DNA from: Devosia salina
GTDB taxonomy: Bacteria; Pseudomonadota; Alphaproteobacteria; Rhizobiales; Devosiaceae
Length of the DNA stretch: 64,000 bases
Assembly (NCBI RefSeq): GCF_019504385.1
Contig: NZ_CP080590.1
Coordinates: forward strand, 2,026,001 to 2,090,000
Reading direction: 5' to 3'
Made by a program: the position numbers and the translations under genes. Each line of letters opens with the position of its first letter. Within the stretch, counting starts at the first letter, position 1. A model generated the notes under the pieces. The model saw only the letters and a list, made by a program, of their open reading frames with translations. It was not told the DNA's origin and ran no database searches. Below are positions 52,466-61,296 of the stretch, piece after piece.

Positions 52466-53344
52466 TCACTGCCCGCCCAGTTCGGCAGTGATGACGCTGC
52501 GACCGAATATTCCGGATGACTTGGGCACGAGGCGCACCACCGAATAGCCGCGTTCCTCGAGTTCGGCGAGAAATCCCGGCAGCATATCGACCGTGCGTTG
52601 GTGGATGTCGTGAAACAGGATGATACCGCTGCCGCGTGCTTCCAGCCGATCCAGGGTACGCGCCGTCACCACGGCGACGCTGTCGCTGTAATAGTCCTTG
52701 CTGTCGATATCGACGTCGAGCACCACCATGTCGCCTTGCAGCAGCGTCGTGCGCAGATAGCCAGTTTGGGACAGATAGGGAAAGCGGAAGAACGGCGAAA
52801 GGTCCTCGTTACCCAGTGCTTCGGCCACCGCCGCCTCGCCCCGTGCGATCTCGTCGAGCGCCGCCTGCCGGGACAGCTTGCCCAGGTCAACGTGGTTGTA
52901 GGTGTGGCTGCCAACCGTATGGCCGTGTTGCGCCACCTGCCGCGCCAGCGCGGGATTGGCCTTCGCCGCCGAACCCAGCATCAGGAACGTCGCCTTGACT
53001 CCATACTGGTCCAAGGCATCGAGGATGGCAGGGGTTTTGCCCGCGCGGGGGCCATCATCGAAGGTGAGGATCACCTCTCCCGGGCGCAGCACAATGTCGG
53101 CTGTGGTCGCGACGGTCAGGGTCCGGCCTTCAAGATGCCCTGGCTGAAGGATCCGGTTCGGGATGGGTTGGGTTAGGCGGGCGGACGCCATTTGCATCAC
53201 GGCGCCGGTCGTCATGCGGTCGGCGACGACCTGGGCGTCAGCCGACACATCCGTATGCCGGATCGGCTTGGCGCAGCCGGCCATGGCAGAGGCCAGCAGG
53301 CCCGCAACAACTAGCACACGCAACAACCGCAAGTGAGCACCCAT
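52466..53344 (-). CDS. Polysaccharide deacetylase lipoprotein
   Basis: A 292-residue lipoprotein: lipobox LASAMAGC at residues 18-25, then a NodB-type domain with motif 1 LTFDDGP, zinc motif HTVGSHTYNH, FFRFPY, DVDIDSKD and ILFHDIHQRT. All catalytic residues (Asp, two His) are present. It should remove acetyl groups from an envelope sugar polymer in the periplasm. It converges with the oxidase gene, with only ten bases between stops. Confidence 0.9.
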   Translation of the reverse strand: MGAHLRLLRVLVVAGLLASAMAGCAKPIRHTDVSADAQVVADRMTTGAVMQMASARLTQPIPNRILQPGHLEGRTLTVATTADIVLRPGEVILTFDDGPRAGKTPAILDALDQYGVKATFLMLGSAAKANPALARQVAQHGHTVGSHTYNHVDLGKLSRQAALDEIARGEAAVAEALGNEDLSPFFRFPYLSQTGYLRTTLLQGDMVVLDVDIDSKDYYSDSVAVVTARTLDRLEARGSGIILFHDIHQRTVDMLPGFLAELEERGYSVVRLVPKSSGIFGRSVITAELGGQ

Positions 53345-53410
53345 CCCGCAAAATCAACGGGCTCACTTTTTGCGATTATGGTTAATATTCCCCTCGCAAT
53401 AGCTTAAGAA

Positions 53411-53875
53411 CTACTTACCCGCCAAAGTTTTCGCCTTGCGACCAAGGGTGTCGAGCGCGCCGAGAAATGCCGATCGATCGGCCGGCTGGAAGCCCGGATT
53501 GAAACCCTGGATTTCCCCCGTTTCTCGCAGATGCTGCTTCAGGTCGCGCATGGCCAGCGCCATGCCGATCGAGGCGGGGGTGAATGGCTTGCCCATAAAG
53601 CCCAGCACGTGGCAGCCTTTGTCGATCGCCCGGCTCGCCAAGGGGATATCGGCCGTGAGAACGATGTCGTTGGGCTGGGCCTGTTCGACAATCCAGTCAT
53701 CCGCCGCATCGGCGCCCGCGGGCACCACCACAACCTTGACCATTGGATCGCGTGACGGGCGGATGCCGCCATTGCTGACATAGGTGATCACGAGGCCGAG
53801 GCGCTCCGCCACCTTGCGGGCCTCGTCCTTGACCGGACAGGCATCGGCATCGACGAAGATGGCCGGCTCAGGCAT
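53411..53875 (-). CDS. YaiI/YqxD family protein (UPF0178)
   Basis: A 154-residue soluble protein with the conserved IFVDADACPVKDEARKVAER start, IVLTADIPLASRAIDKG and the C-terminal RSAFLGALDTL segment. The family resembles NYN/PIN nucleases with a DADACP acidic site, but its function is not established. It overlaps the P-loop gene upstream by eight bases. Confidence 0.92.
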   Translation of the reverse strand: MPEPAIFVDADACPVKDEARKVAERLGLVITYVSNGGIRPSRDPMVKVVVVPAGADAADDWIVEQAQPNDIVLTADIPLASRAIDKGCHVLGFMGKPFTPASIGMALAMRDLKQHLRETGEIQGFNPGFQPADRSAFLGALDTLGRKAKTLAGK

Positions 53876-54419
53876 GGGCGATAACGTCCATCATGAAAGA
53901 GAGCCGCCCGCCCACCGGGACCTTGGGCAATTCGACAATGCGATAGCCCAGTTCCTCATAGGCGTCACGCATGGGGCCATAGATCCTCTGGGCGTGTTCC
54001 CAGCCCTCGGTGCGTTCGGCATCGTCGGCATAGATCTCGCGCCACGGCGGGGCGAAGAATACAATAGGATTGTACCGGTAAAGCGCCGCCGCACGCGCGA
54101 AGTGCCCGGTTTCCTCCAGACCCATGATACGGCCATAGGCGACAAGGTCCGGAATGCCACGATCGCACAGGGCCGGCCCGGCTACGGCACTCAGCGCCTC
54201 GTGGGTCTGGATGTCCCGGTCGAGCATCAGTTCGGCAAAGCGCGCCGGATCGCGCCATTGCAGCGCCGGTCCGTCGATGGCTGTTTGGACTTGGATGACT
54301 GCCCGCGCGGCCTCCCGCCCGATGCGCAGCCCTTGTGCGGCAGCGGCATCGAGAAGTGTGGTCTTGCCGGCACCGGGCGCACCAGTGACAACGAACAGGC
54401 GTTCAGCAGCATTTTTCAT
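53868..54419 (-). CDS. AAA-family P-loop ATPase
   Basis: A 183-residue protein with Walker A VVTGAPGAGKTTLLDA at residues 10-25. It fits small AAA_28-type NTPases that act as kinases on small molecules; the exact substrate is unknown. The longer frame begins upstream at 54470 but GAGG lies just before ATG 54419. It overlaps the YaiI-type gene. Confidence 0.85.
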   Translation of the reverse strand: MKNAAERLFVVTGAPGAGKTTLLDAAAAQGLRIGREAARAVIQVQTAIDGPALQWRDPARFAELMLDRDIQTHEALSAVAGPALCDRGIPDLVAYGRIMGLEETGHFARAAALYRYNPIVFFAPPWREIYADDAERTEGWEHAQRIYGPMRDAYEELGYRIVELPKVPVGGRLSFMMDVIAHA

Positions 54420-54490
54420 GCTGTTGCCTCGCAGAAATGTTGGGGGAGCGGCTTGCTCGCCGCGCCCCATTCCTAGCCGGCAATCTCCAA

Positions 54491-55618
54491 TCAGTAAACC
54501 ACCACGCTGCGGATGCTCTCGCCCGAATGCATCATCTCAAAGCCCTTGTTGATGTCTTCGAGGCGCAGCGAATGAGTAATCATCGGGTCGATCTCGATCT
54601 TGCCATCGAGATACCAGTCCACGATCTTGGGAACGTCCGTGCGGCCCCGCGCACCGCCAAAGGCCGTGCCCATCCAGGTCCGCCCGGTGACCAGCTGGAA
54701 CGGACGGGTGGAAATCTCCTGTCCGGCTCCCGCCACGCCGATGATGATGGACTTGCCCCAGCCCCTGTGGCTGGCTTCGAGCGCCTGGCGCATCACCTTG
54801 GTATTGCCGGTGCAGTCGAAGGTGTAGTCCGCGCCGCCAATCAGGTCCCCACGTCGCTTGGTGAGATTGACGAGATAGGGCACGATATCTTCGCCGATTT
54901 CGGTCGGATTGACGAAATGGGTCATGCCGAACCGCTCGCCCCATTCCTTCTTGGAATTGTTGATGTCGACGCCGATGATCATGTCCGCGCCCGCCAGCCG
55001 CAGGCCTTGGATCACATTGAGCCCGATCCCACCGAGGCCAAACACCACCGCGGTGGCCCCCTCCTCCACCTTGGCGGTGTTGATGACGGCACCCACGCCG
55101 GTCGTGACACCGCAGCCGACATAGCAGACCTTGTCGAAGGCTGCTGACGAGTCGATCTTCGCCACGGCAATCTCCGGCAGCACGGTGAAGTTCGAAAAGG
55201 TCGAGCAACCCATATAGTGGAAAATGGGCTTGCCCTCGAAGGAGAAGCGCGAGGTGCCGTCGGGCATCAACCCCTGCCCTTGTGTGGCACGGATGGCGGT
55301 ACACAGATTGGTCTTGCGTGAGAGGCAGGACGGACATTCACGGCACTCGGGCGTATAGAGCGGGATGACATGGTCACCCTTCTTCACCGAGGTCACGCCC
55401 GAACCCACATCGACCACCACGCCAGCACCTTCATGCCCCAGAATGGAGGGGAAGAGTCCCTCAGGATCCGCACCAGACAGCGTGAAGTCATCGGTATGGC
55501 AGATGCCGGTTGCCTTGATTTCGATCAGGACCTCACCGGCCTTGGGACCTTCGAGATCAACCTCGACGACCTCGAGCGGCTTGCCGGCAGCAAAGGCAAC
55601 GGCGGCACGGGTTTTCAT
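54491..55618 (-). CDS. frmA: S-(hydroxymethyl)glutathione dehydrogenase / class III alcohol dehydrogenase
   Basis: A 375-residue zinc alcohol dehydrogenase. The catalytic zinc residues are in KATGICHTDDFTLSG, GHEGAGVV and a Cys in CYVGCGVTTG. The structural zinc loop has ECRECPSCLSRKTNLC and the NAD motif is GLGGIGLNVIQG. The class III form is shown by its length and CHTDDFTLSGADPEG. It oxidises the glutathione adduct of formaldehyde and reduces S-nitrosoglutathione. GGAGG lies ten bases before ATG 55618. No fghA is seen next to it. Confidence 0.95.
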   Translation of the reverse strand: MKTRAAVAFAAGKPLEVVEVDLEGPKAGEVLIEIKATGICHTDDFTLSGADPEGLFPSILGHEGAGVVVDVGSGVTSVKKGDHVIPLYTPECRECPSCLSRKTNLCTAIRATQGQGLMPDGTSRFSFEGKPIFHYMGCSTFSNFTVLPEIAVAKIDSSAAFDKVCYVGCGVTTGVGAVINTAKVEEGATAVVFGLGGIGLNVIQGLRLAGADMIIGVDINNSKKEWGERFGMTHFVNPTEIGEDIVPYLVNLTKRRGDLIGGADYTFDCTGNTKVMRQALEASHRGWGKSIIIGVAGAGQEISTRPFQLVTGRTWMGTAFGGARGRTDVPKIVDWYLDGKIEIDPMITHSLRLEDINKGFEMMHSGESIRSVVVY

Positions 55619-55681
55619 TTGTAGACGTCCTCCAGATTCAGTGCCCGGAAGATGGCACGCGCCTGACGCGCTACGCAACCG

Positions 55682-56431
55682 CTAGCCGCCACCACCACCG
55701 CCCAGGCTCAGCATGACATTGACCGCAGAGGCGAGGATGATCGTGTTGTAGAGATGCGAGAACACCAGGTGATAGACGACCAGTCTTCGCATCCTGCTGC
55801 TGGTCGTCTTGGTATCGGACGTGGCGACCGAGGTACCAACGGTGTAGGAAAAATACATGAAGTCGGCACCATCCGGATCGCGGTCGCCCTGGAACTCCAG
55901 GCCGCCTTCCACCGCTCCGTCCTCGCCGGTGTCCGGCGCCTGGTAGTATTCGTACGCGTAGTGCAGCGCCCCCAGCGTCTGCACGGTGAACCACCCCAGA
56001 AGTACCGACACCACACTTGCCGCCACCTGCCAGGGGTCAGGTTGCTGTCCCCCGCTCAACGCCAGAAACAGCGAGACGATCGAAGCGGCGACAACGATGA
56101 ACGCGATGAGGAAAATCCCACCCGCTGGCGTGTCCTCCTCCTGCGCATGCTTGCGCAGATAGGCCGCCGTCAGGTGTGGCAGCTTGAAATAGGTGAGCAA
56201 CAGATAGGCCACGAACAGGCTGTTGCTGCCAAGGCTCACCGCATATTCCGGCGCCAGCCACCACCCCAGCAACAGGGCCACGACGCCCAGGGCAAGGCTG
56301 ACGTAGAACGGTGTGTGGCGCGGCATCAGCCGCTCCAGCGCCTTTTGCCGAAAAGGGCTGGGCGTCTGCTGTTCCGGCTTCGGTTGGGTGCGCGCCCTGG
56401 AGCGCTTCGGTTTCGCCTGTGCTTTTGCCAT
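55682..56431 (-). CDS. DUF1345 membrane protein
   Basis: A 249-residue protein with a basic N-terminus of about 30 residues and five or six helices. The DUF1345 signature DFMYFSYTVGTSVATSDT lies near the C-terminus, followed by VVYHLVFSHLYNTIILASAVN. It ends in six glycines. Function unknown. The xylose operon's terminator lies between its start and the ATPase gene. Confidence 0.9.
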   Translation of the reverse strand: MAKAQAKPKRSRARTQPKPEQQTPSPFRQKALERLMPRHTPFYVSLALGVVALLLGWWLAPEYAVSLGSNSLFVAYLLLTYFKLPHLTAAYLRKHAQEEDTPAGGIFLIAFIVVAASIVSLFLALSGGQQPDPWQVAASVVSVLLGWFTVQTLGALHYAYEYYQAPDTGEDGAVEGGLEFQGDRDPDGADFMYFSYTVGTSVATSDTKTTSSRMRRLVVYHLVFSHLYNTIILASAVNVMLSLGGGGGG

Positions 56432-56444
56432 CGGTTCACAATGT

Positions 56445-56469
56445 CACTGCCGGTTTCGGCCCGGCAGTG
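56445..56469 (-). terminator. Terminator of the xylose-type operon
   Basis: CACTGCCGG, loop TTTCGGC, CCGGCAGTG: a perfect nine-pair stem 13 bases after the ATPase stop (minus strand) and 13 bases before the DUF1345 start. Position argues for termination of the operon 59743-56483. Confidence 0.65.
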
Positions 56470-56482
56470 CATGTAACGCCGA

Positions 56483-57265
56483 TCAGCCGGGGATGGCTCC
56501 CGGGCCGGGCCGGGCGCCTGGCGGCACCTTGCCCATGATGATCATGCCGAGCACCTCGTCCTTGGTGACATCGGACGTTTTCGCTTCACCGACCACCTGT
56601 CCGTTCTTCATCACCACGACCCGGTCCGCCAGGTCGAAGACGTCATGGATATCGTGGCTGATGAGGAAGATGCCGATGCCATCGGCCTTGAGCTGCTTGA
56701 TCAACTCGCCCACCTGCGCGGTCTCCTGCGGCCCCAGGGCAGCAGTGGGCTCATCCATGATCAGGATGCGGGCATTAAACAGGATGGCGCGTGCAATGGC
56801 CACCGACTGGCGCTGGCCGCCCGACAAGGCCTTCACCGGCTCCTTGAAGCGCCGGAAATTGGGGTTGAGACGCCCCATGACCTCACGCGCCTTGGATTCC
56901 ATGGCGGCATCATCGAGTGTTCCGAGAGAGGTGACCATCTCCCGCCCGAGGAACAGGTTGGCGGCCGCATCGACATTATCGGCAACCGCAAGCTGCTGAT
57001 AGATCGTCTCGATGCCATAAGCCTTGGCATCGCGCGGATTGTTGATCGTCGCCGCCTCGCCATTGATGCGGATTTCGCCGGCATCGCGCTTGTAGGCACC
57101 CGAGAGGATCTTAATCAGCGTCGACTTGCCGGCCCCGTTGTGGCCGAGCAGCCCGACCACTTCCCCACGATGCAGATCGATAGAGGCGTGATCGACGGCG
57201 CGAATACCGCCGAAGGAGATGGAGATGTCGGTCATTTCGACCAGTGGCGCGCTGGTATCCAGCAT
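56483..57265 (-). CDS. xylG: CUT2 sugar ABC transporter ATPase, single-domain (half-size)
   Basis: A 260-residue ATPase with Walker A GHNGAGKSTLIK, IYQQLAVADNVDAAANLFLG, signature LSGGQRQS and ILIMDEPTAALGPQE. CUT2 transporters such as E. coli XylG or RbsA normally have two ATPase domains in about 500 residues, and this has one, as in FrcA of Sinorhizobium. AGGAGTAGCGTTC precedes ATG 57265. It is the last gene of the operon with XylF- and XylH-like genes, so the assigned symbol rests on context. Confidence 0.87.
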   Translation of the reverse strand: MLDTSAPLVEMTDISISFGGIRAVDHASIDLHRGEVVGLLGHNGAGKSTLIKILSGAYKRDAGEIRINGEAATINNPRDAKAYGIETIYQQLAVADNVDAAANLFLGREMVTSLGTLDDAAMESKAREVMGRLNPNFRRFKEPVKALSGGQRQSVAIARAILFNARILIMDEPTAALGPQETAQVGELIKQLKADGIGIFLISHDIHDVFDLADRVVVMKNGQVVGEAKTSDVTKDEVLGMIIMGKVPPGARPGPGAIPG

Positions 57266-57276
57266 GAACGCTACTC

Positions 57277-58596
57277 CTAATGCTTGTTCCGGCGGTAGAG
57301 CGTGTCGAGCCACACCGCGAAAACCAGAACGATACCAACCACGATGGATTGAAGCGGGCTGTCGATGCCCATGAGCACCATGCCCGACTGCAGCGATTGC
57401 ATGACCACCGCGCCCAGCAGCGCCCCGGCTATGGAGCCGACGCCACCGGCCAGCGAGGTGCCGCCAATGACGGCTGCCGCGATGACATAGAGCTCGTCGA
57501 GCGTGCCCAGGGCATTGGTCGCGGCATTGAGGCGCGCCGTGGAAATGGCCGCCGCAATGGCGCAAAGCGCCCCCATCAGCATGAAAATCTTGACCGTGAC
57601 CCAGCGCGTATTGATGCCGGCCAGCTCAGCAGCTTCGGGATTGCCACCCATGGCGTAGACATAGCGGCCAAAACGGGTGCGCGTGGCCAGGAACGTCATG
57701 ACCACGCCGACACCCACGGCAATGAGCACCGGAATGGCAATGCCGTGCGAAATGAACAAGCCGCCCTCGGGCACCGGGATGCCGTTGGCTTGGGCGAAGT
57801 TTTCGGCAATGCGGACCGGCCAGGGATAGGCATTGGCCACCCAGACGGCAGCCAAAGTGGCGCCGCAGCCAATAACGGCGAGCGAAACTTCGGCCCAGAC
57901 GGGACGTTGCGGGAAATTGAACCGTTGCCGCTGCCGCCGTCCGAAATAGAGACCGATCACGATGGCGGCACAGGCCACAACGGCCACGACCCAGCTCCAC
58001 ATATTGCCGACGGCACCGGCGGGGCCACCGCCCATCAATTGGAAGGTGGAATCCATCGGTGCAACGGTGCGGCCGGCTGTTACCCACCAGGCGGCGCCGC
58101 GCCAGACCAGATAACCACCGAGGGTGACGATGAACGCCGGAACGCGCAGATAAGCGATGATAGTGCCCTGCAACGCCCCGATGCCGACGCCTACGGCGAG
58201 GCCTGTGGCCAGAGACAATACCCAGATCAGCGGATGCCCGAGTCCCAGCCCAAGCTGCACCGGCAGGATCTGGGTCTGCATGACGCCCATCACCATGCCC
58301 ACCACACCCAGGATTGAACCAACCGAAAGGTCGATATTGCGTGTGACGATGACCAGCACCATGCCAGTCACCATGACGGCCACGGACGCCGTCTGCACCG
58401 ACAGGTTCCACAGGTTGCGCGGCGTCAGGAACAGCCCGCCCGAAAAGAAATTGAATCCCACCCAGATAATGGCAAGTGCACCGATCATGCCCAGAAGGCG
58501 TGTATCGATCTCGGTTGCCATCAGAAAGCGCTGGAGCGGATTTTGCACCATCTGGCTCGGATGCGTGGTGCTGGACATGGCGCGCGGCTCGGCCAT
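57277..58596 (-). CDS. xylH: CUT2 sugar ABC transporter permease (XylH-like)
   Basis: A 439-residue permease with about ten helices and the family segment VIVTRNIDLSVGSILGVVGM. Later GNPEAAELAGINTRWVTVKIFM and AVIGGTSLAGGVGSIAGALLG match XylH/RbsC-type proteins. It is longer than RbsC and close to XylH. AGGGGGAACTCG precedes ATG 58596. The gap upstream to xylF holds a hairpin. Confidence 0.92.
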   Translation of the reverse strand: MAEPRAMSSTTHPSQMVQNPLQRFLMATEIDTRLLGMIGALAIIWVGFNFFSGGLFLTPRNLWNLSVQTASVAVMVTGMVLVIVTRNIDLSVGSILGVVGMVMGVMQTQILPVQLGLGLGHPLIWVLSLATGLAVGVGIGALQGTIIAYLRVPAFIVTLGGYLVWRGAAWWVTAGRTVAPMDSTFQLMGGGPAGAVGNMWSWVVAVVACAAIVIGLYFGRRQRQRFNFPQRPVWAEVSLAVIGCGATLAAVWVANAYPWPVRIAENFAQANGIPVPEGGLFISHGIAIPVLIAVGVGVVMTFLATRTRFGRYVYAMGGNPEAAELAGINTRWVTVKIFMLMGALCAIAAAISTARLNAATNALGTLDELYVIAAAVIGGTSLAGGVGSIAGALLGAVVMQSLQSGMVLMGIDSPLQSIVVGIVLVFAVWLDTLYRRNKH

Positions 58597-58653
58597 CGAG
58601 TTCCCCCTAGGAAGCGGCGCTCCGGCGGACCGGGGCGCAATCCGGTTGTGGAA

Positions 58654-58680
58654 GTGCCGCAGCGCGTGACGCCGCGGCAC
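58654..58680 (-). other. Intra-operon hairpin after the xylF-like gene
   Basis: GTGCCGC, 13-base loop, GCGGCAC: a perfect seven-pair stem 29 bases after the xylF-like stop and 58 bases before the permease start. It is placed as the hairpins at 28267 and 33045 are. Confidence 0.55.
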
Positions 58681-58708
58681 CTCTTCACCAGTCTATGTCA
58701 AGACGGCA

Positions 58709-59743
58709 TCAGTTACACGCAGCAACCGAACCGGCAGCTACGCCCTGGCAGACCACGTCCTTGGAAACCCAGCCGGCGTCGATGACGACGTTGAGGTTGT
58801 CCTTGGTGATCGGCACGGGGGGCAGCAGGACGGCGTTCATTTCGACGCCGTTCGGGCCATCGGAGAACTTGGTGGCGCCGGTCACGCCATCGAGCGCAAC
58901 GCCGCCAGCCAGTTCGACGGCAATCTCGGCCGCCTTCTTGCCCAGCTCGCGGGCGTCCTTCCAGACCGACACAGTCTGGGTGCCCAGCGCGATGCGGTTG
59001 AGTGCGGCGTGGTCGCCGTCCTGTCCCGACACCGGCACGGATCCAGCCAAACCCTGGGCGCTCAGCGCTGCAATGGCGCCGCCTGCGGTACCGTCATTGG
59101 AGGCTACGACAGCGTCGACCTCGTTATTGTTGGCGGTCAGGAACTGCTCCATGTTCGCCTGGGCGACTTCCGGGTTCCAGTTGTCGGTATAGGCTTCACC
59201 CACATTCTTGATGGCGCCCGAATCCACCGCAGCCTGCAGCACTTCCATCTGGCCGGCGAACAGGAAGTCGGCGTTCGGATCAGCCGAATTGCCCTTGATG
59301 AAGACGTAATTGCCTTCCGGCTGCACTTCGAACACGCCGCGCGCCTGCATGCGGCCCACTTCCTTGTTGTCGAAGGTCAGGTAGAAGGCGTCGGGATTTT
59401 CGATCAGGCGATCATATCCAACCACCGGAATGCCCTCGGCCACGGCTGCGGCAACAGCAGGTCCGATGGCGTCGCTGTCCTGGGCCAGAACGATCAGGGC
59501 GTCGGCACCCTGGCTGATCAGGCTTTCGATATCGGTCAGCTGCTTGGACGCTGAAGACTGCGCGTCAGCCGAAATATACTGTGCGCCAGCGGCATCGAGT
59601 GCGGCCTTGATGGCGGCTTCGTCGGTTTTCCAGCGCTCTTCCTGGAAGTTGTTCCAGGAAACGCCGACCACGATCTGGTCCTGCGCGATCGCGGTTCCAA
59701 AAAGGGCCGTCGACGCAAGCAGGATCGCTGCAAACTTGTTCAT
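58709..59743 (-). CDS. xylF: D-xylose-type ABC transporter binding protein (XylF-like)
   Basis: A 344-residue periplasmic binding protein. Signal peptide MNKFAAILLASTALFGTAIA, cut before QDQIVVG. The body has VVGVSWNNFQEERWKTDE, ISADAQSSASKQLTDIESLI, VVGYDRLIENPDAFYLTFDN and IKGNSADPNADFL, close to the XylF pattern. D-xylose is the most likely ligand. It is the first gene of the operon and is divergent from a ROK regulator. Confidence 0.9.
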   Translation of the reverse strand: MNKFAAILLASTALFGTAIAQDQIVVGVSWNNFQEERWKTDEAAIKAALDAAGAQYISADAQSSASKQLTDIESLISQGADALIVLAQDSDAIGPAVAAAVAEGIPVVGYDRLIENPDAFYLTFDNKEVGRMQARGVFEVQPEGNYVFIKGNSADPNADFLFAGQMEVLQAAVDSGAIKNVGEAYTDNWNPEVAQANMEQFLTANNNEVDAVVASNDGTAGGAIAALSAQGLAGSVPVSGQDGDHAALNRIALGTQTVSVWKDARELGKKAAEIAVELAGGVALDGVTGATKFSDGPNGVEMNAVLLPPVPITKDNLNVVIDAGWVSKDVVCQGVAAGSVAACN

Positions 59744-59861
59744 GATGTCCTCCCAATGGGCAGCGATGCTGCCCGAAATGCAAGTTGGCGGCATAACCCC
59801 AACCAGGCGCCGCCTCCCTGCGCCTCTGAGCATTATTTTTACTGCTCGAAAAAACCTCTCG

Positions 59862-59904
59862 CATGTTGCCTTGCAGCATGTCAACGTCAATTTCGAGCCT
59901 CGAA
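59862..59904. promoter_or_regulatory. Candidate ROK/XylR operators in the divergent gap
   Basis: Two dyads lie in the 226-base gap between the xylF-like gene and the ROK gene: CATGTTGC, CTT, GCAGCATG (59862-59880, one mismatch) and TTCGAG, C, CTCGAA (59892-59904, perfect). Either could be the ROK repressor's site; the AT-rich run near 59835-59855 probably belongs to the promoter. Confidence 0.4.
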
Positions 59905-59969
59905 GATAATCATGGTTGCGATGCGACCAATTGAATGCTGATTTGTGCGCGGGGTTGGGAGGAGCGTGC

Positions 59970-61202
59970 TTGACGCGAAACGTCAGCGATAGTGATAGCG
60001 TCCGGCGGCAAAATCGCGGGCTTATCCTGGCCGCTCTGCGCTCGGGCGGGCCGCAATCGCGTACGGCCCTGGCAGGCCTCACCGGCCTCAGTCATGCCAG
60101 CGTCACGGCCATTATGCAGGATCTGCTCACCCAGCGCGCTGTTGAGGAGCTGAGTTCCGACCGCCCGGACGGGCGCATGCGCGGGCGGCCCGCTACCTTG
60201 GTGGGCTTCAGGCGATCGGCCGCCTACGTGGCGCTTTTCGAACTGGACGTGAACCGCCTCAGGGCCTCGCTGGTCGACTATTCGGGCGTGCTGGTGGATC
60301 GCATCGAAACCAATGTCACCCCCACGACATTTCTCGACACCTCTCCCACCGTCTTCTTCGCCGAGCACCTTGAGAGCCTGCGCCAGCGCACGCCCAAAGC
60401 CGCGCCGGCCCTGCGGCGCATCGCCATTTCCGTTCAGGGCATCCTGGACCGCGATGGCGGGGGTGGCGTGCGGTGGTCGCCTGTGGCCCACCTGGCCGGA
60501 ACGGCCTTCGCCACCGACATGGCGCAGCAATCCGGAATTCCGGTCGAGCTTCACAAGCGCGGCAGATTGTTGGCCGAGGGCACGCGCTGGCTCGATCCCG
60601 CATTGCACGATCAAAGCGTTGCAACGGTTTTCATCGGCTCGACTGTGGCCATGGGCCTAAGCCTGCGCGGTCAGATCACAGGGCGCAGCGAGGGCGGCGC
60701 GACCGAGTTTGGCCACATGAACCACATGCCGAACGGCGCCCTGTGTCGTTGCGGCATGCGCGGCTGCATCGAGGCCTACGCGGCGGACTATGGAGTGTTG
60801 CGCACCAGCTTCTCCGTGCCGGATACGGCCCACCCTGCCCCGGCCGTACCGGCGCAACAATATGAATCCCTCGTGCAGCGCGCCGAGGCCGGAGACCGTG
60901 CGGCAACTCATGGGTTCAACATGGCCGGTCGGGCGATCGGCTTCGGCCTGAGCCGCATGTTGGCAATGTTTGACCCCAGCCACATTCTGCTTGTTGGTCC
61001 GGGGGCGCGAGCCTTGCCGCTGATGCGCGCGGAAATTGAGGCCGCGCTGGCCGCCTCCCTCGTATGCCGCATCAACGGCGTGCCTCGGATATCCGCACAT
61101 ATGGACGAAAAGGAACCCATCTTCCGCGGCCTGATGATGAAGACGCTGAGCGCGCTTGATCAGGGCGACATCGCGGGGTTGGAGAGCGGCATTCGCTTGT
61201 AA
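59970..61202 (+). CDS. ROK family transcriptional regulator (XylR-like)
   Basis: A 410-residue protein: N-terminal winged helix (SRTALAGLTGLSHASVTAIM), then a ROK domain with zinc site CRCGMRGCIEAYA. The kinase N-D-A-N motif is replaced by KRGRLLAEG, so it is a regulator, not a kinase. TTG 59970 is the start, with GGGAGGAG five bases upstream; an ATG further up at 59916 has no ribosome site. It is divergent from the xylose-type operon and probably represses it until xylose binds. Confidence 0.88.
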   Translation: MTRNVSDSDSVRRQNRGLILAALRSGGPQSRTALAGLTGLSHASVTAIMQDLLTQRAVEELSSDRPDGRMRGRPATLVGFRRSAAYVALFELDVNRLRASLVDYSGVLVDRIETNVTPTTFLDTSPTVFFAEHLESLRQRTPKAAPALRRIAISVQGILDRDGGGGVRWSPVAHLAGTAFATDMAQQSGIPVELHKRGRLLAEGTRWLDPALHDQSVATVFIGSTVAMGLSLRGQITGRSEGGATEFGHMNHMPNGALCRCGMRGCIEAYAADYGVLRTSFSVPDTAHPAPAVPAQQYESLVQRAEAGDRAATHGFNMAGRAIGFGLSRMLAMFDPSHILLVGPGARALPLMRAEIEAALAASLVCRINGVPRISAHMDEKEPIFRGLMMKTLSALDQGDIAGLESGIRL

Positions 61203-61271
61203 CGCCGCCAAGACCGATATGGGATGCATGCATGCTCCATGCTGCAATCCTCATGTAACCATTAAGAAGAC

Positions 61272-61293
61272 GGCTCCGCTTGCGGCGCCTTTT
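61272..61293. terminator. Convergent terminator hairpin
   Basis: GGCTCCGC and GCGGCGCC pair with one mismatch around a very short loop, followed on the plus strand by TTTT. It lies between the ROK stop at 61202 and the end of the cysNC gene at 61297. Confidence 0.5.
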
Positions 61294-61296
61294 GAC

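Noticed and set aside
61221..61240. GATGCATGCATGC resembling an NsrR half-site
   Set aside because: It lies between the ends of two convergent genes, not before any start, and lacks the 9-5-9 dyad.
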